Shown here: positions 1 to 13,500 of the stretch, piece after piece | How the letters are laid out: each line of letters starts with the position of its first letter | Position numbering within the stretch: position 1 is the first letter of the stretch | Origin: Beroe forskalii | Taxonomy: Eukaryota > Ctenophora > Nuda > Beroida > Beroidae | Reading direction: 5' to 3' | Assembly (NCBI GenBank): GCA_011033025.1 | Contig: WFMF01000120.1 | Coordinates: forward strand, 1-64,000 | DNA length: 64,000 bases | The notes under the pieces: model-generated | What the model saw: only the letters and a program-made list of their open reading frames with translations | The model's database searches: none | Told to the model about the DNA's origin: nothing | Program-made: the position numbers and the translations under genes

Positions 1-1385
1 GGGGGCCTTCAGAATGAAAAGGGGGGGGAACGTCTGGGGTTTTTTCACGGGGTTTTGGGGAAGGGAGGTAAAATGGGTTTTTTTGATTTTGGAAAAAAAG
101 GGAAAAAACTGGCGAATATCATTGGTTCAGGGTTTCAGGCCAAAATTTTATGACCAGATCCCTTTTATTTGACCCCCATGAGACATCTACCCCAATAAGG
201 GGCGAAAAAAGGCATTTTTTTAAGGAAAACGGATTTTAACCCATAACAGACAAAAAAATGGCTTTTCGGGTTCTGAAGATGGTATGTCTTTCTTAGGTCG
301 TCCATGGATGGCGTGCAAATTTTCAGCTCAATCGGCCAAAAGCTTTTCGATTTCGGATCTTGGGGCCTCAAAATGAAAACCCTGGATCACTGTTTGAAAA
401 GGAAAAATGGGGTTTTTTGGGTTTTTAGGAAAACAAAAAATGGCGAATATCTTGGTTCAGTGGTTTCAGGCGCATAATTTATGACCAGATACACTTCTAT
501 TTGACCACCCATGAGACATCTACACCCAATAAGGGCGAAAAAAGGCAGTTTTTAAGCCGAAAACGCGATTTTAACCCCCATAACAGACAGAAAATGGCTG
601 ATTTCCGGGATTCTGAAGTATGTGGTATGTCTTTCTTAGGTCGTCCATGGATGGCGTGCAATTTTCAGCCTCAATCGGCCAAAGTTTTTCGATTTCGGAT
701 CTTGGGTGCCTCAGAAATGAAGAACGTCCTGGATCACTGTTTTGAGAGAATTACAAAATAGGGGTTTTTGATTTTACAGGAAAACAAAGGAAAACTGGCG
801 AATATCATTGGTTCAGTGGTTTCAGGCGCATAATTTATGACCAGATACACTTCTATTTGACCACCCATGAGACATCTACGCCCAATAAGGGGCGAAAAAA
901 AGGCATTTTAAGCCGAAAAACGCGATTTTAACCCCCCATAAAAGACGAAAATGGCAGATTTCAGGATTCTGAGGCTCTGTTATGTCTTTCTTAGGTCGTC
1001 CATGGATGGCGTGCAAATTTTCAGCTCAATCAGCCAAAGTTTTTCGAGTTCGGATCTTGGGCGCCTCAGAAATGAAGAACATCCTGGATCACTGTTTTTA
1101 GAGATAAAAATAGGGTTTTTTGGATTTTTCAGGAAAACAAAGGAAAACTGGCGAATATCATTGGTTCAGTGGTTTCAGGCGCATAATTTATGACCAGATA
1201 CATCTCTATTTCACCTCCTTCGAGACCTCTATATCGAATAAGGGTCGAAAAAAGGCAGTTTTCAGGCCGAAAAACGTGACTTTTTACCCCCATAAAAGAC
1301 GAAAAATGGATGATTTCGGAATTCTGAGGCCTTTTTAAATGTCTTTCGTATGTCTTACATGAATGGCGTGCAAAGTTTCAGCTCT
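1..1385. repeat. 355-bp satellite, about four tandem copies
   Basis: The phrase GGCGCATAATTTATGACCAG recurs near 139 (degenerate), 469, 826 and 1179, giving a period of about 355 bp. The rest of each unit also aligns, including the stretch around CGTCCATGGATGGCGTGCAA. The leftmost copy has long G, T and A runs and many small indels and the copies become cleaner to the right, as expected for poorly polished sequence at a contig edge. Short open frames here are by-products of the repeat. No gene is seen. Confidence 0.85.
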
Positions 1386-1439
1386 ATCAGTCAAGCGTAA
1401 CGGTTAGTTACAGGAATCGAAGTGTAATCATACAGTTGA

Positions 1440-1498
1440 AGGAAGTGTAACCGGTGAGGGAAGTGTAACCGGTGAGGGAAGTGTAACCGGTGAGGGAA
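1440..1498. repeat. 18-bp tandem repeat, three copies
   Basis: The unit GAAGTGTAACCGGTGAGG is repeated three times, just downstream (gene sense) of the last visible exon of the cysteine-rich gene. Confidence 0.8.
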
Positions 1499-1552
1499 TC
1501 TTACACAATTTCTTGATAATTCTGAAACTTAAATTATTCATGATAAACTAAC

Positions 1553-4500
1553 TTGTTTGGTTGTTGTAGAAGCCAGTGTCGCACTCTGTGCAGTCGATAG
1601 ATCCGGTGTTATCGTTATCATACGTTCCCTTAGGACAGTCCAAGCAGTCTGCCATGCCTCGCGCGGGTGCTGGATAAGGGGTGTTTGTTGATTTCTTGCC
1701 CCATTTCTATTCAGTATTCCCCTTCTACCCTTCTCATTCATGTTGATTTCTTGCCCCATTTCTATTCAGTATAATTCCCCTACCCTTGTCATTCATGTTG
1801 ATTTCTTGCCCCATTTCTATTCAGTATATTCCCCTACCCTTCTCCATTTTATTTGCTATCATCCTAGGTTGACCATTTTCTCATTTTGATAAATTATCCA
1901 CATTAATCTGACATATCTCTTTTCAGAATCTGACGTAAAGTTCGTTTAATATTTCCCCGTTACTCTTCACTTCGTTCTGCTCCCCATCCCCCCTCTCTCC
2001 CAAATTAAATTTACCGTGAGTTCCACCGGGGCATTGTTCGCACTCAGTGGACCCAGTAGTGTTGGCAAACTCTCCCTTTTCACACCGGTAGCAGCTTCTT
2101 CCACCACTAGCGTACTGGAAATGACCTGGGAGAGGGTGGATTACAGGGTTGTCCTACTGCGCTGCTTTTTCGTGCGCGAATTTTTTCTGTGTGGCGTTTT
2201 TATGCGCGGCTTTTTCGTGCGCGGCTCACTGCCTGTCATTAACTGACTGTGAGCTGCACACGATCCCGCCGCGCATGAAAAAGCCGCTCACTCCTCACCG
2301 TAGATGTTCGACAGGGTTGTGCCTTCCAGGGAAGAATTATAATAGAGAATGAATAACCAATTGATAATAAATTTCTTTTCAGGTTTGGATCAAGTAGAAG
2401 GTTTGCAGCAGAGAGCACAGATTCACAGAAGATTCTGATATCAATTTCAGAACATCGTGGAATTATTCTTTGGTAAGTGTTCTTTTTTACCGTCACTTAT
2501 AACTACCGATAATCGATATCTACTATTCTACTTAGCATTTCGGCTGATAAACCCCTGGTAAGAAACCCCCTGATAGATAAGAAATCCCTCTGATTAAGTC
2601 TGACAAATAAGAGAACCCCTGATAAATAAGGGAACCCCTCGCCAGCTCACCTGTGGGGCATTCATCGCAAATCTTAGCACCGTTGTTTTCTGCGTAATGT
2701 CCCGGAGCACAGGCTTTACAGGCTGAAGCCCCTTCCTCGTCCTGAAAAGAAACAATTTAAAAATAATTTGATTAAAATCATAAACCATTGGAATTTTAAA
2801 CTATTGAATATAGATTTGTGCGGCGTACAGACACAAAACCCAAAAGACACGCAAACTGCAGTTAGAACTGCCCTTGTACTCACCTGGTAGTTTCTTACCA
2901 GATTGTGCCAAGAAATTAAAAGAAAAACGTTAATAATAATTTTATATTATTATTCTTCACCTGGTAGTTTCCTGCACTGCATTCTGAGCAGGTTGCGGCA
3001 GCTTCGTGGTCGCTGAACGAGCCAGCGGCGCAGAGGTTGCACTCAGTGGCTCCCTCGCCGTCTGTAAATAGAAATAGGACTATAGAGACTTAAATTTGGT
3101 AAATATTACTGGGGGTCCATTCCGAAACGGAACTTAAGTAAAAAAATGATTGCAAATTTACACTTCAATTTCAACTTAAGTTCGTTTTTGACTTTGGTCA
3201 AACGATGATTGGTATATCTCAAGTATTCTCGTATACTTGAAATTGACCAATCAGCGTTCGGACCACCCCTAAACTCGTGTGCTGATTGGTGATCGTCACG
3301 ACGATTTTAAGGATTCTGATACTTAAAACTCACTGTCGTAAGAGCCTCGTTTACAGGCATTACAGGCGGTTGCAGCTGTGTCGTTGTTATAGTACCCCTT
3401 GCTACACAGGATACACTCGCTTTGTCCTGCGAGGGATTGCATGCGGAGTAGTGTTATTTGGATTGGAAACAAACTTGAATTTTGTAACGAATTGAGACTC
3501 TTACGTGACTTAACACTATTTGCTATGTGATGTCGTGAGTCAAAACCCTATAGTTATCTCACATTAAAGACCCCTCGTTTTTGCTTCTAATTATTTGCAA
3601 AATTCAGTACCGGCCATGGTTTATAAAGAAGTTTACATGCAGTACTGGAAAATGTCCAATGGACCTCGCTTTGTCCTGCTTCATCTTGATAGCTTCCTGG
3701 AGTACAGTCTGTACATTCTGTCATACCTTCCTCTCCTGAAATAGGCACAATCTATCAATAATCAATATCAGTGATGTGATTTCATGAATACCTGTCATAT
3801 TCGTCATGTCGTATAGAATTTAAACAGTGGCGTGCTACTAAGGTACCATAGTGTTTATCCTCTATCATAAACTCATGGGTAAGATAATCCACTGTTGGCA
3901 TAATAAACGCTGCACACGTAGAAATAGGCGGTTCAGCGTCATCAACTCACTACATTGACCTATGATAATGACGTAGTCCTACCCGCCTATTTCTCGCGCG
4001 TGGCGTTTAAACTGGCCACGTTTTGACTTACCTGCGTGTGTACCGGCCACGCAACTGTCACAGAAGGTTTGTCCGGTCTTAGCGGTAGCTGTTCCTTTCG
4101 CACATTTCAAACATTCTGAAATAAGAAAAATTCTTCATAAATACCGGGTTTGGAGATCTAGGATTGCTGAGATAGGCTAAGATAACACTGATATCGAGCA
4201 AAAATATACTTTTATTCTCATATTTTAGGATAATGATTTACGACATGATTAATCATGTTCGAGTGGGTAAATTTGAGAACTTTATCCCAACCTGAAAGTC
4301 CTTCAGTTGGTCCGTAGGATCCAGCATCACACTGTGTGCACTCCTTCATCCCAGTAGCATCAGCAAAGTGCCCTTTAGCGCACTTATCGCAGGATTCCTG
4401 TCCTTCTTCGCTCTGGCTTGTTCCTGTGATGAATTGTAACTTCAGAAGTTCAAGTAATGTTTCCTTGTGTCTAACTAGGTCTTGAGGAAAAGTATCTCAC

Positions 4501-7500
4501 GGTGTAGAATCAGAATAAATGAAAATATGGAATTGAGACTCTGCTTTCGAACTCACTCACACAACAGACGCGCAAATTGTTGTTCAAACTGCCCGTAATA
4601 ATGGCATGGGAAACGTTCCTTCATCGCAGAGGTTGCAGGCTGTCTGTCCTTCCTCTCCCTGAGAACTACCCGCCGCACACAGGCTACATGAGGTAGAACC
4701 CTCCTTGTCTTGGTAACTCCCTGCTGCGCACTTGTCACAAGATGTGCTGCCAGTCTGAAAATAATACAGGCGATTTATCATATCTCAAGCCAGGAAGTTC
4801 GTAGACACTTCGTTTATAGCTAGAAAGAAGCGAAATGGCCATGTTTATGTACAACTTGTGAAAAAACATGAGATACAAAAATTGAATTCGGGTCCACTGT
4901 GAAAATCTGCATACCATGGAAATATCATTTTGTATGTCCTGTCTCAAACGTCAATGGCGTCAATTCCCAGATTATCTAGTGGCACTTCTCACCTTATCAG
5001 TGTAAGTTCCAGCTTCGCAACTGGAGCATTCTCCCTGGTGAGGTTTGTCGTTGTACGTTCCTCTGCCACAAGCAATGCAACTGCTCCTGCCATCATTGCT
5101 GTAGGTTCCTGGAATTGTAAGGATTAGTCAGGGGTTTGTTGTTTGGGTTATTATGGGGGATGCCACCCCGCCCCCTCCTGTGATAGAACAAGGATTTATC
5201 AGGAGTTTCACTGTTTTACGTTCCTGGAGGCAGAAGGAGGGGTGCAGTAAGGCGACAGTGGTAGAGAAGATTTTTCAAATCCTGTCATCTTTAAATGTTT
5301 AAAGGGGCTGATGAATGCAAAGCTACGTGGTAAGACAATAGAAGAAGGAATGGTTACCATGGTATTTCTTTCCAGTTTTAATACGATAGTCAAAACAATG
5401 TTTGGAATTGAGAATGTTTTGCAACACAACGGATAGAATTCAGCCCTATTTTTTATCATGTTCAGTCGTTTGATATTGAACTGACCGAAAGTTTCCATGC
5501 ATGTTTTAAATTTTTGTGTCTTCAATTTTGGTGTCGAGACTTGACATTATCTTGACCTCTTTTCGTGCTTTGACCTTTTCCTTGTGTTCTTCTGTTACAA
5601 GTTTACAGATACCTCATACATTTCCGACAAAGAAACATTCCTCCATGTTTTTAATTATGGAATACCAATGCTCTGCCTAGAACCATGTATGTTGTCTTCC
5701 TGCTTCTCCTCCCCCTACCGGCCGCTTCAGACACATCCTCCCCGCCCCAACAATCCACCTCCACTCCACCTCCAGTGGAATGCCCCAACCCCGACCCCTC
5801 AAGCATGGAGGTGTATCATCCGGGGGATGAGTTCCAGATGGGATGCTTTGATTGTACTTGTTTAGACGATGGTGAGTTGTAAGACGCCAGATCATGGATT
5901 AGATTTCCACCGCCCACTTCGATTGGTATCCCATTCTACGGCTGGGGATTCAAATTTCCAACCAAGTTACTAAGTTAAATCCATGACTATTCTCTTTGAC
6001 TATGTTAATCATCTGTTCACAGATAAATGTTCTTCTCAACCCAGCCATGTTAGCCATCTGTTCTTAGGTAGTTGAGTGTTCTTATGTCTTCTCAACCCAG
6101 GTACCACCAGCTGTCTCATGACCTCCTACTGCTGTCTCTACCAGAAAAACGGGGTCACAGAACGTGCTATGCAAGGAGAGTCCTTTAACGACGGGTGTAA
6201 CCAATGCCGGTGCAGTGGGAATGGAGGAATGGCTGCGTGTACTAAGAGAGCCTGCCCACACTCGTGTGCTTATTTCGGGTGGGATGGGGTTCCGGGGTAT
6301 GCTGAGAAGAATACTAAAGTGAAGGCTTTGTCGGAGAAGTGTAGGAGTGTGTGTAAGTGCAAGGCCAAGGAGAAGAAAAACAAGAAAGGAAAGAAAGGAA
6401 AGGAGGGCAAGTTACTGAAGAGAGACGCTGAAAAGAAAGGAAAGAAGGGCAAGCTGATGTTGAGTTGCAGTAAAAAGTGTTACTCGGCTCGAGGATACGC
6501 TATGGAGGAGCCTGAGGGTGATCTTAATGAGAATTATTATTATTATTATCATGGTTATCGAGGTTATTATGCCAGAGGCTATGCCAAATAGCTTAAAAGA
6601 TAGTTAATACATGGATCGACCACATGGCCACACCAAGTGTGGAAGTGCTTTGAAAATTCTGAATTATCCATTTGAATTATCCATTTGAGATATATTTACT
6701 CTAGAATTTTTTTGCTTCGTTCCCTGAAACTGAACTCTAAACCTTGCCTACTCATAAGTTGATAGGTTCTGAGTTCACGACACCAACATCTATAAGCCCA
6801 CATAAGAGCCATTGTCCTGAAAGTTGAAAGAGCAACTTTGATAGAAGAACGGTGTGGCTGGCACATTGCCAGCCCCACCGTGGATCTTCAAACAAATAAA
6901 CACGTTCCTGCATCACAAGCCGAGCACTCTGAGAGACCCTGTGTCCTGGCCACGTATCCCACCTCGCAACTATCACATGTCGTAGCTCCGGTAGATTTAG
7001 AGATAGTTCCTGGGGTGTGGTGAGTTAAGGGGGTTATTTGCTTTAGGGGGGTGGTACTTCTGCGAAATAAAAACCTGCTGAAATCATTCCAAATCATTTT
7101 CTATTTCATATTCAACAAAGTGAAAAGTGTGGTTTGAGACCCATGCTGTGGGGGTTGACACCCACTAAAAACTCAGATTAACGCCAAATATTTCAAAAAT
7201 CCGATAGTTCCTGGTTGACAGAGGGGGCAGGATGACTGTCCTTTCTCGTTGTTGGCAGAACCGGCCGCACACTCCGTACACACCTCGTTTGCTGTGTTGT
7301 CGGAGTAGTGTCCTACATCACAAGCCAGGCATTCCGTCTGAAAGGGGAGAGGGATGGAATTACTAATTCAATTAGCCTTAACTGCGACACTTGACTGGGT
7401 AATTATAGCGCAATTTGAAAAACTCAAACGATCGCACGAATATATTACACACCAACTGCACTGATGCAGCTCTTAATTGTGCTCAGATAATCAATAATCA

Positions 7501-10500
7501 TTCTTATTACAAATAAAATGTAGCATATCAGACAAAATCTTAATAACAAACCCATTTCAGAACCCATAAGTTCGTAGAAAACCCTTTTGGACCTGTGAAA
7601 CACCCAAAAACCTCACCTGTCCCTTTTGGTTCTGGAAGGAGCCAGGTCCACAGTCCACACAAGAAGTCTGCTTGGTCTCGTTGTTAGCTGTCCCCGCAGC
7701 GCACAGCTCACATCCCGTGTTCTCATCTCCGGTGGAGAACTGTCCACCAGCGCAGTCAGAACAATAAAGCTGGGGAAATGGTGATGTCAGTGTCATGGGG
7801 TAAATAAAGGGGTATACCCCGAGGCCCGACACTTTACCTTGACCCCATAATATTCACTCACCAGGAAAGCGAAGTACACTTATATGATTCCTTGTGAGTG
7901 AGTTATGCCTACATAATATAATGATATCCGTGATTCCCTGGTATTTTATGCCTATTATATAGGCATTAATGGTAATTCTCACCTGTCCTTCTTGGTCTTG
8001 GAATGTTCCAGGTCCACATTTGATGCACTCAGTCTGTCCAGATTCTGAAAAGGATACCTTAGTGGTAGAAATTATGATGCGTACTAATTATGATCATTTT
8101 GGCGAAATGATCATAATTAGTACGCATCATAATTTCTACGCATCATAATTTCTACAGATCATAATTTGTACATTTTGAAAATCGGCTATTTTTGGATTCG
8201 GAATTATAAAGACAACAGAAAAAGACTAATACAACATTTTAACCAAATTTAATGTGATAATTTATAATGTGTTTTCAATGAATATCACATCTTCTTTATC
8301 AACTTCATCAGCCTCGTCATCTATCTCCAATAGTTCCAGGCCCCCTATATTAAGATCCTCATCCTCGTTCCCAATACCATCAAAACCATCAGGAAACAGC
8401 GATTGTAAAATCGACTCTGAATCATCCATGAGACGTTTTTCGAAATTATATCTCTCTTTGATTCCCTCTCGGAGAATCCTCAATCCTTCAGAACTAAACC
8501 AAGTGACAGTTACATTACACTTTATCTCAAGACCACCCTGAGTGAGCGGTGATCTTATAGGTCGTTCTTCTAAAACTTTCAAACTGTAAAGACAGCCAGA
8601 ATCGAGAGAAAAATGTACGAATCGTGATATTTCAATTGGGACATGACCGACAGTGATAGGAGCAATTCTGTCCGGAAGTTTTGCTAAAACTGCTACAGCG
8701 AAGATATCATGCTCATTATCATTTTCCTTCTCAACTTTCAAGAGATCTTCGGGTGAAGGTCTCGGCCAATCTTTTGATAATAGTGATAACCTCGTACTCC
8801 CATAACGAAGGTGAAACTGTCATTTGCCATGCAGATACACGGTATAGGTTTCGATCGCGATCAATGTTCAAAACTGATCCGCAAAAGAATTCTAAAGTGT
8901 GAAAATTCAGTATACCATCTTGTAGATTTAGTTCCTAGACATTATGTAGATAGGTATCATTTTTCACACCCATATGCAACTACAGAGATACAGTCAGATT
9001 GATCAAGTATTAAGTACAACGTGTTAATCAAATGAATTATTAACTTTTTTCGTACGACACCATTGACCATACTGCAGCGACTTAGAAAATTAGAGTCTAA
9101 AACCACAGAGGAGCATTGGAAGCTACAAAGAAAATATTCCAGAATTATTAATGATAACACGGTATATTTCCCCTTGATACACATACACTCTTTCGTTTGC
9201 GTTGATAGGGACTTTTCATTCTATTTCTGATCAAGAATCGCTTTTTAAAGTTAATGTACAATTTCAAAAACAATCCTAATTGTGATTCCTTATTTTCTAG
9301 CTTGATCTGAAGTCATTATTAGTACTTAGTAGGTACCAGGTAGGACATAGTTACTAGGTTCAATATATTTCGTGATTTAAATGATAGTACGCAACTTAGT
9401 TATATCTCAAAGAAACATTTCCCTTGCGTAAATCCCTTATTAATGTACTTGTAGTCTCACATGCTGTTTTTCCTACAGTTCTACAGTCCAATTTTCGAAT
9501 GGCCGGAAGGAATTTGCTCAATTACTTCTTACGAGAATCACAGTTAAGAGACACGGTAGCTAATATACCAGCAGATTCGTTCCCAACACCAAGTGCATCT
9601 GGATTGACACAACCTCAGTTGGATAGTGTGGTTAATGCTCTGCAAGTTGAGTCGAAACAACAGAAGCGTACTGTGTACACTCCAAAGGAGAAAGCTTTGA
9701 TAGCAAGTTACGCTGCTTCTCACTCAGTATCTGCAACTATATTTCACTTCAAGTCTAGATATCCGAAGCTCAATGATCCATCCGTTAGGAGGTTCAAGAA
9801 GGAATATTCTCATGTTTCATCAACTGGAGAGGATCTTTTGAACACACTTCCGGCTGGTCCAGTCAAACGTGGTCGGAAAACAGCACTCCCTCATGAACTC
9901 GATAATAGCTTGAGAAGATTATTGATCACTATGAGGGACGTCGGCGGAGTAGTAAACCCAACAACGATTCGAGGTTCTCTCATGGGTCTTGTGAAATCAG
10001 ACCTCGCCAAGTATGGTGCTTATCTTAACTTCAACGTTGCCCGGCCATGGCTTCAGTCTTTGAACAGAAGACTTAACTTTTCTCAGAGGAAAGCAACGAC
10101 CTCTAGACCGCCAATTGGTAAAGCTGCGTATGAAGAAGTTAAGATAAGATTTCATTTCACGATTCAAAAGTTAGTTGATGAATATGAAATCCCTGAACAA
10201 CTAATAATAACCCTGGATCAAACTCCATCACGATTCTTCAACTTGAACAAAGCAACTATGACTAAGAAAGGCGAGAAGCGGGTTGCTGTCTCTCACAGTG
10301 ATGATAAACGAGCAATAACTGCTACCTTAGCAGTTTCGTTATCTGGTGATATATTACCATTCCAACTCATCTATTCAGGGACTACTAAGAGATGTCTCCC
10401 GAATAAAGACTTACTACCTGATGGTTTCTTGTTGAGTTTTAATAAATCTCATTGGTCAAATACAGAGGAAACCATTAACATTCTTCAAAATGTTATCAGT

Positions 10501-13500
10501 CCATTTTGCCAAAGAACCAGAAAGGCATTGGGGCTGGCGGAGAACCATGTCGCATTACTGATTTGGGATGACTTTAGTGCTCATAATGCCCCTCAAGTGA
10601 AGGCCCTTCTACCCAAGCTCCACATTTGCACGGCGGATATCCCAAAGAATCTAACCCATCTCCTCTCACCACTTGATTTGACGGTGAATAGGCGAGTTAA
10701 GAAGATGGAGCAGGATGTTTGTGCGAGTTAAGTATCAGAACAGATCTCCAAACATCTTGAACACAACTCAGACATCGAAGAATTTAAACTTGATATAAGA
10801 TTGTCCGTGTTAAAACCGTTGCACGCAACCACCATAAGTGCCTGCTATGAGTATTTCCTGGGTTCCGAAGGTAAAAAGTTGATCCAATCAGGTTGGAAAG
10901 CATCTGGTATAACAACTGCCGTAAGGTTCACCCATGAACATGGTGTTGATTCAAGAATGCTGATCAATCCCTTCTCATCTCTGTCAATCAATTGAATGAT
11001 TTAATGAGAGTGTCTCCATCATGAAATTTGTCATGAATTGTAGAATTTCATTCGACTCAAATAATAAATAAGGTTGATGTGACTTAACTGAAATATCGGA
11101 TAATTTTTTATGAGCCGCATAATAGAATGAATAATTTTCTTTATACTCTTCTTAGCTCAGCGAAGTGAAACGAACTTTTTCTGAAATTCAATTAATTTCG
11201 TCGAATCTTCAACGTCATCAGGAAATCTGACAATGATATAGAATTAACTTTATTAAATGAAAAATCATAAAAATTCGAAAATGAAAATTCGAAATTCGAA
11301 AATTGCTAAAATAATAATAAATTAAATAAATAAATTAGATAAATTAATGTGGAAATCTCAGAAAAATTATAGAGTACAAATACATAATTCAAGTTTATGA
11401 TACCGAGCATAAATTATACAGCCTAACATATATACAGCTAACATCTGAATCATGGTGTCGGGGGGGTTTTATCGGCATGGTAGTTTTTATTATCACAATA
11501 CAATACTGCCACCATGCCGATACATCCATGTCGACCGATTGATTAGATGTTAGGCTGTATATATGTTAGGCTGTATAATTTATGCTCGGTATCGTTTGAA
11601 TTATGTATTTGTACTCTATAATTTTTCTGAGATTTCCACATTAATTTATCTAATTTATTTATTTAATTTATTATTATTTTTAGCAATTTTCGAATTTCTG
11701 AATTTTCATTTTCGAATTTTATGATTTTTCATTTAATAAAGTTAATTCTATATCATTGTCAGATTTCCTGATGACGTTGAAGATTCGACGAAATTAATTG
11801 AATTTCAGAAAAAGTTCGTTTCACTTCGCTGAGCTATAAAGAAAATTATTCATTAAATAATAAATACTTTGATCTGAAATTCAACAAAATTTTCCCCAGA
11901 AATTGTAAAAATCGCTGAAAATTTTTTCATCATAATTAGTACCGATCATAATTTCATTCGTCATAATAAGTACACATCATAATTTATACCACTAAGGTAA
12001 TCACTCGATTATGTATAGAATACAAATCAAAAATTGTTCCAGGGGTTGATAAAGGCGCGCACTTTACAGTGCGCGGCACTTTACCCTTCATAGAATTTCT
12101 GTCGTTTTTTGCGCGTTTTTATCGATTGATCCAAAATATGAGTGACTCACGGTATTGTGAAGTTCCGGCGGGGCAGGCAGGACACTCAGATTGTCCTGTC
12201 TCGCTCTGTGCGGTACCTTGTCCGCAGGCATAGCACATCGTCTGACCTTCTTTCTCCTGGTGAAAGTGATGACGTAATAACTCAGTTATAACCTAATATC
12301 TTGACACCAGTTCTGTCTAATATCGCTTAATCTTGACACCAGTTTTTTCGAATATCGCTTAATCTTGACACTAGTTCTGTCTAATATCGCTTGATCTTGA
12401 CATCAGTTTTGATTAATATCCTTTAATCTTGACACCAGTTTTGCCTAATATCGCTTTCAAATCTTGACACCAGTTTTGTCCAATGATGTCACTTAATCTT
12501 GACACCAGTTTTTTTTTCTGACACCGGTATGCCCTCAAAATCTTATATATTACTTAATCTTGACACCAGTTTTGTCCACAATATCACCCGGTAAGTTTCT
12601 GGTGGGTTCAACCTCATGGAGCATTAATAAGACCTGGGAGTCGGTTACCTGTCAGAAAATGGGGATAAAAATGGAAATATTTTGTGTCGGTAAGTTTCTG
12701 GTGGGTTCCGACGGGACACATGGAGCATTCCGATCGGCCTGGGATACAGGATATACTGTCAGAAAATTGGGATAAAAATAGAATATTTTGTTTTTAATAT
12801 TCTTCTGCTACGTCCGACAGAGACAGTAATTGTAAGATTGTAGAAGTTAAATGATGGTTCTAAATCCTCAAATGGTAGTTTAATGTTTTTTTCTACTGGA
12901 GTATAAGAAGGAGCTATTTTCTGAAAATCGCCTCAATAAAATCACTGGAATGTTTTCCTTCACTGGAAAATTGCACTAATTAAATACTGTTGACGTATCC
13001 TGCCTTCACCGTCAGAGAAGGTTCCTGCAGGGCACTCCAAGCATGCCTGGGATCCCTCAGTGTCTGCATACTGTCCTGCAGAAGGTTATGTCAAATATAG
13101 AAGAGGTTTTGTGAAGGATGAGGAATTTAATACATCAAATATAGATGAAGTTGATTGAATGGCGGTGTTACGAAGTCTTATTTTAATATTTTGTACGTGC
13201 AAGTGTGATAAAATTCCAATTGCAAGTAGGTTACATAAAATAGATAAAGTGACATTGAATATTTGAATGATGATGAGATGATGGTTAACTAGGACGAGAA
13301 GGGTGGTGACGGTAAACCTCTGTATTTGTAACAGACTAACAGTTAAACACCGTGTTTTTTATGAGACGATGTGCCCTTGATATACTGTCCTGCAGGGCAT
13401 TTGATGCAGGAAGTCTGTCCCACTTCGTCCTCGTACTCCCCAGCGGTGCAGTTGAAGCACTCCTTCATCCCGGTCTCATTACCGAACCTTCCCTTTGGGC

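Larger units (their letters stand above)
8057..11997 (+). mobile_element. Pogo/Tigger-like DNA transposon, 3.9 kb, TA target duplication
   Basis: The terminal inverted repeat starts CCTTAGTGGTA, and both ends continue with AT-rich ATTATGATG repeats. The ends are flanked by TA at 8055-8056 and 11998-11999, the Tc1/mariner-pogo target site. Inside are a DDE transposase on the plus strand (9499-10995), a HIRAN-like frame on the minus strand (8262-8816), and a 730-bp palindrome (11126-11854). The element fills intron 8 of the cysteine-rich gene and ends only 12 bases upstream (gene sense) of the exon 9 boundary. Confidence 0.85.
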
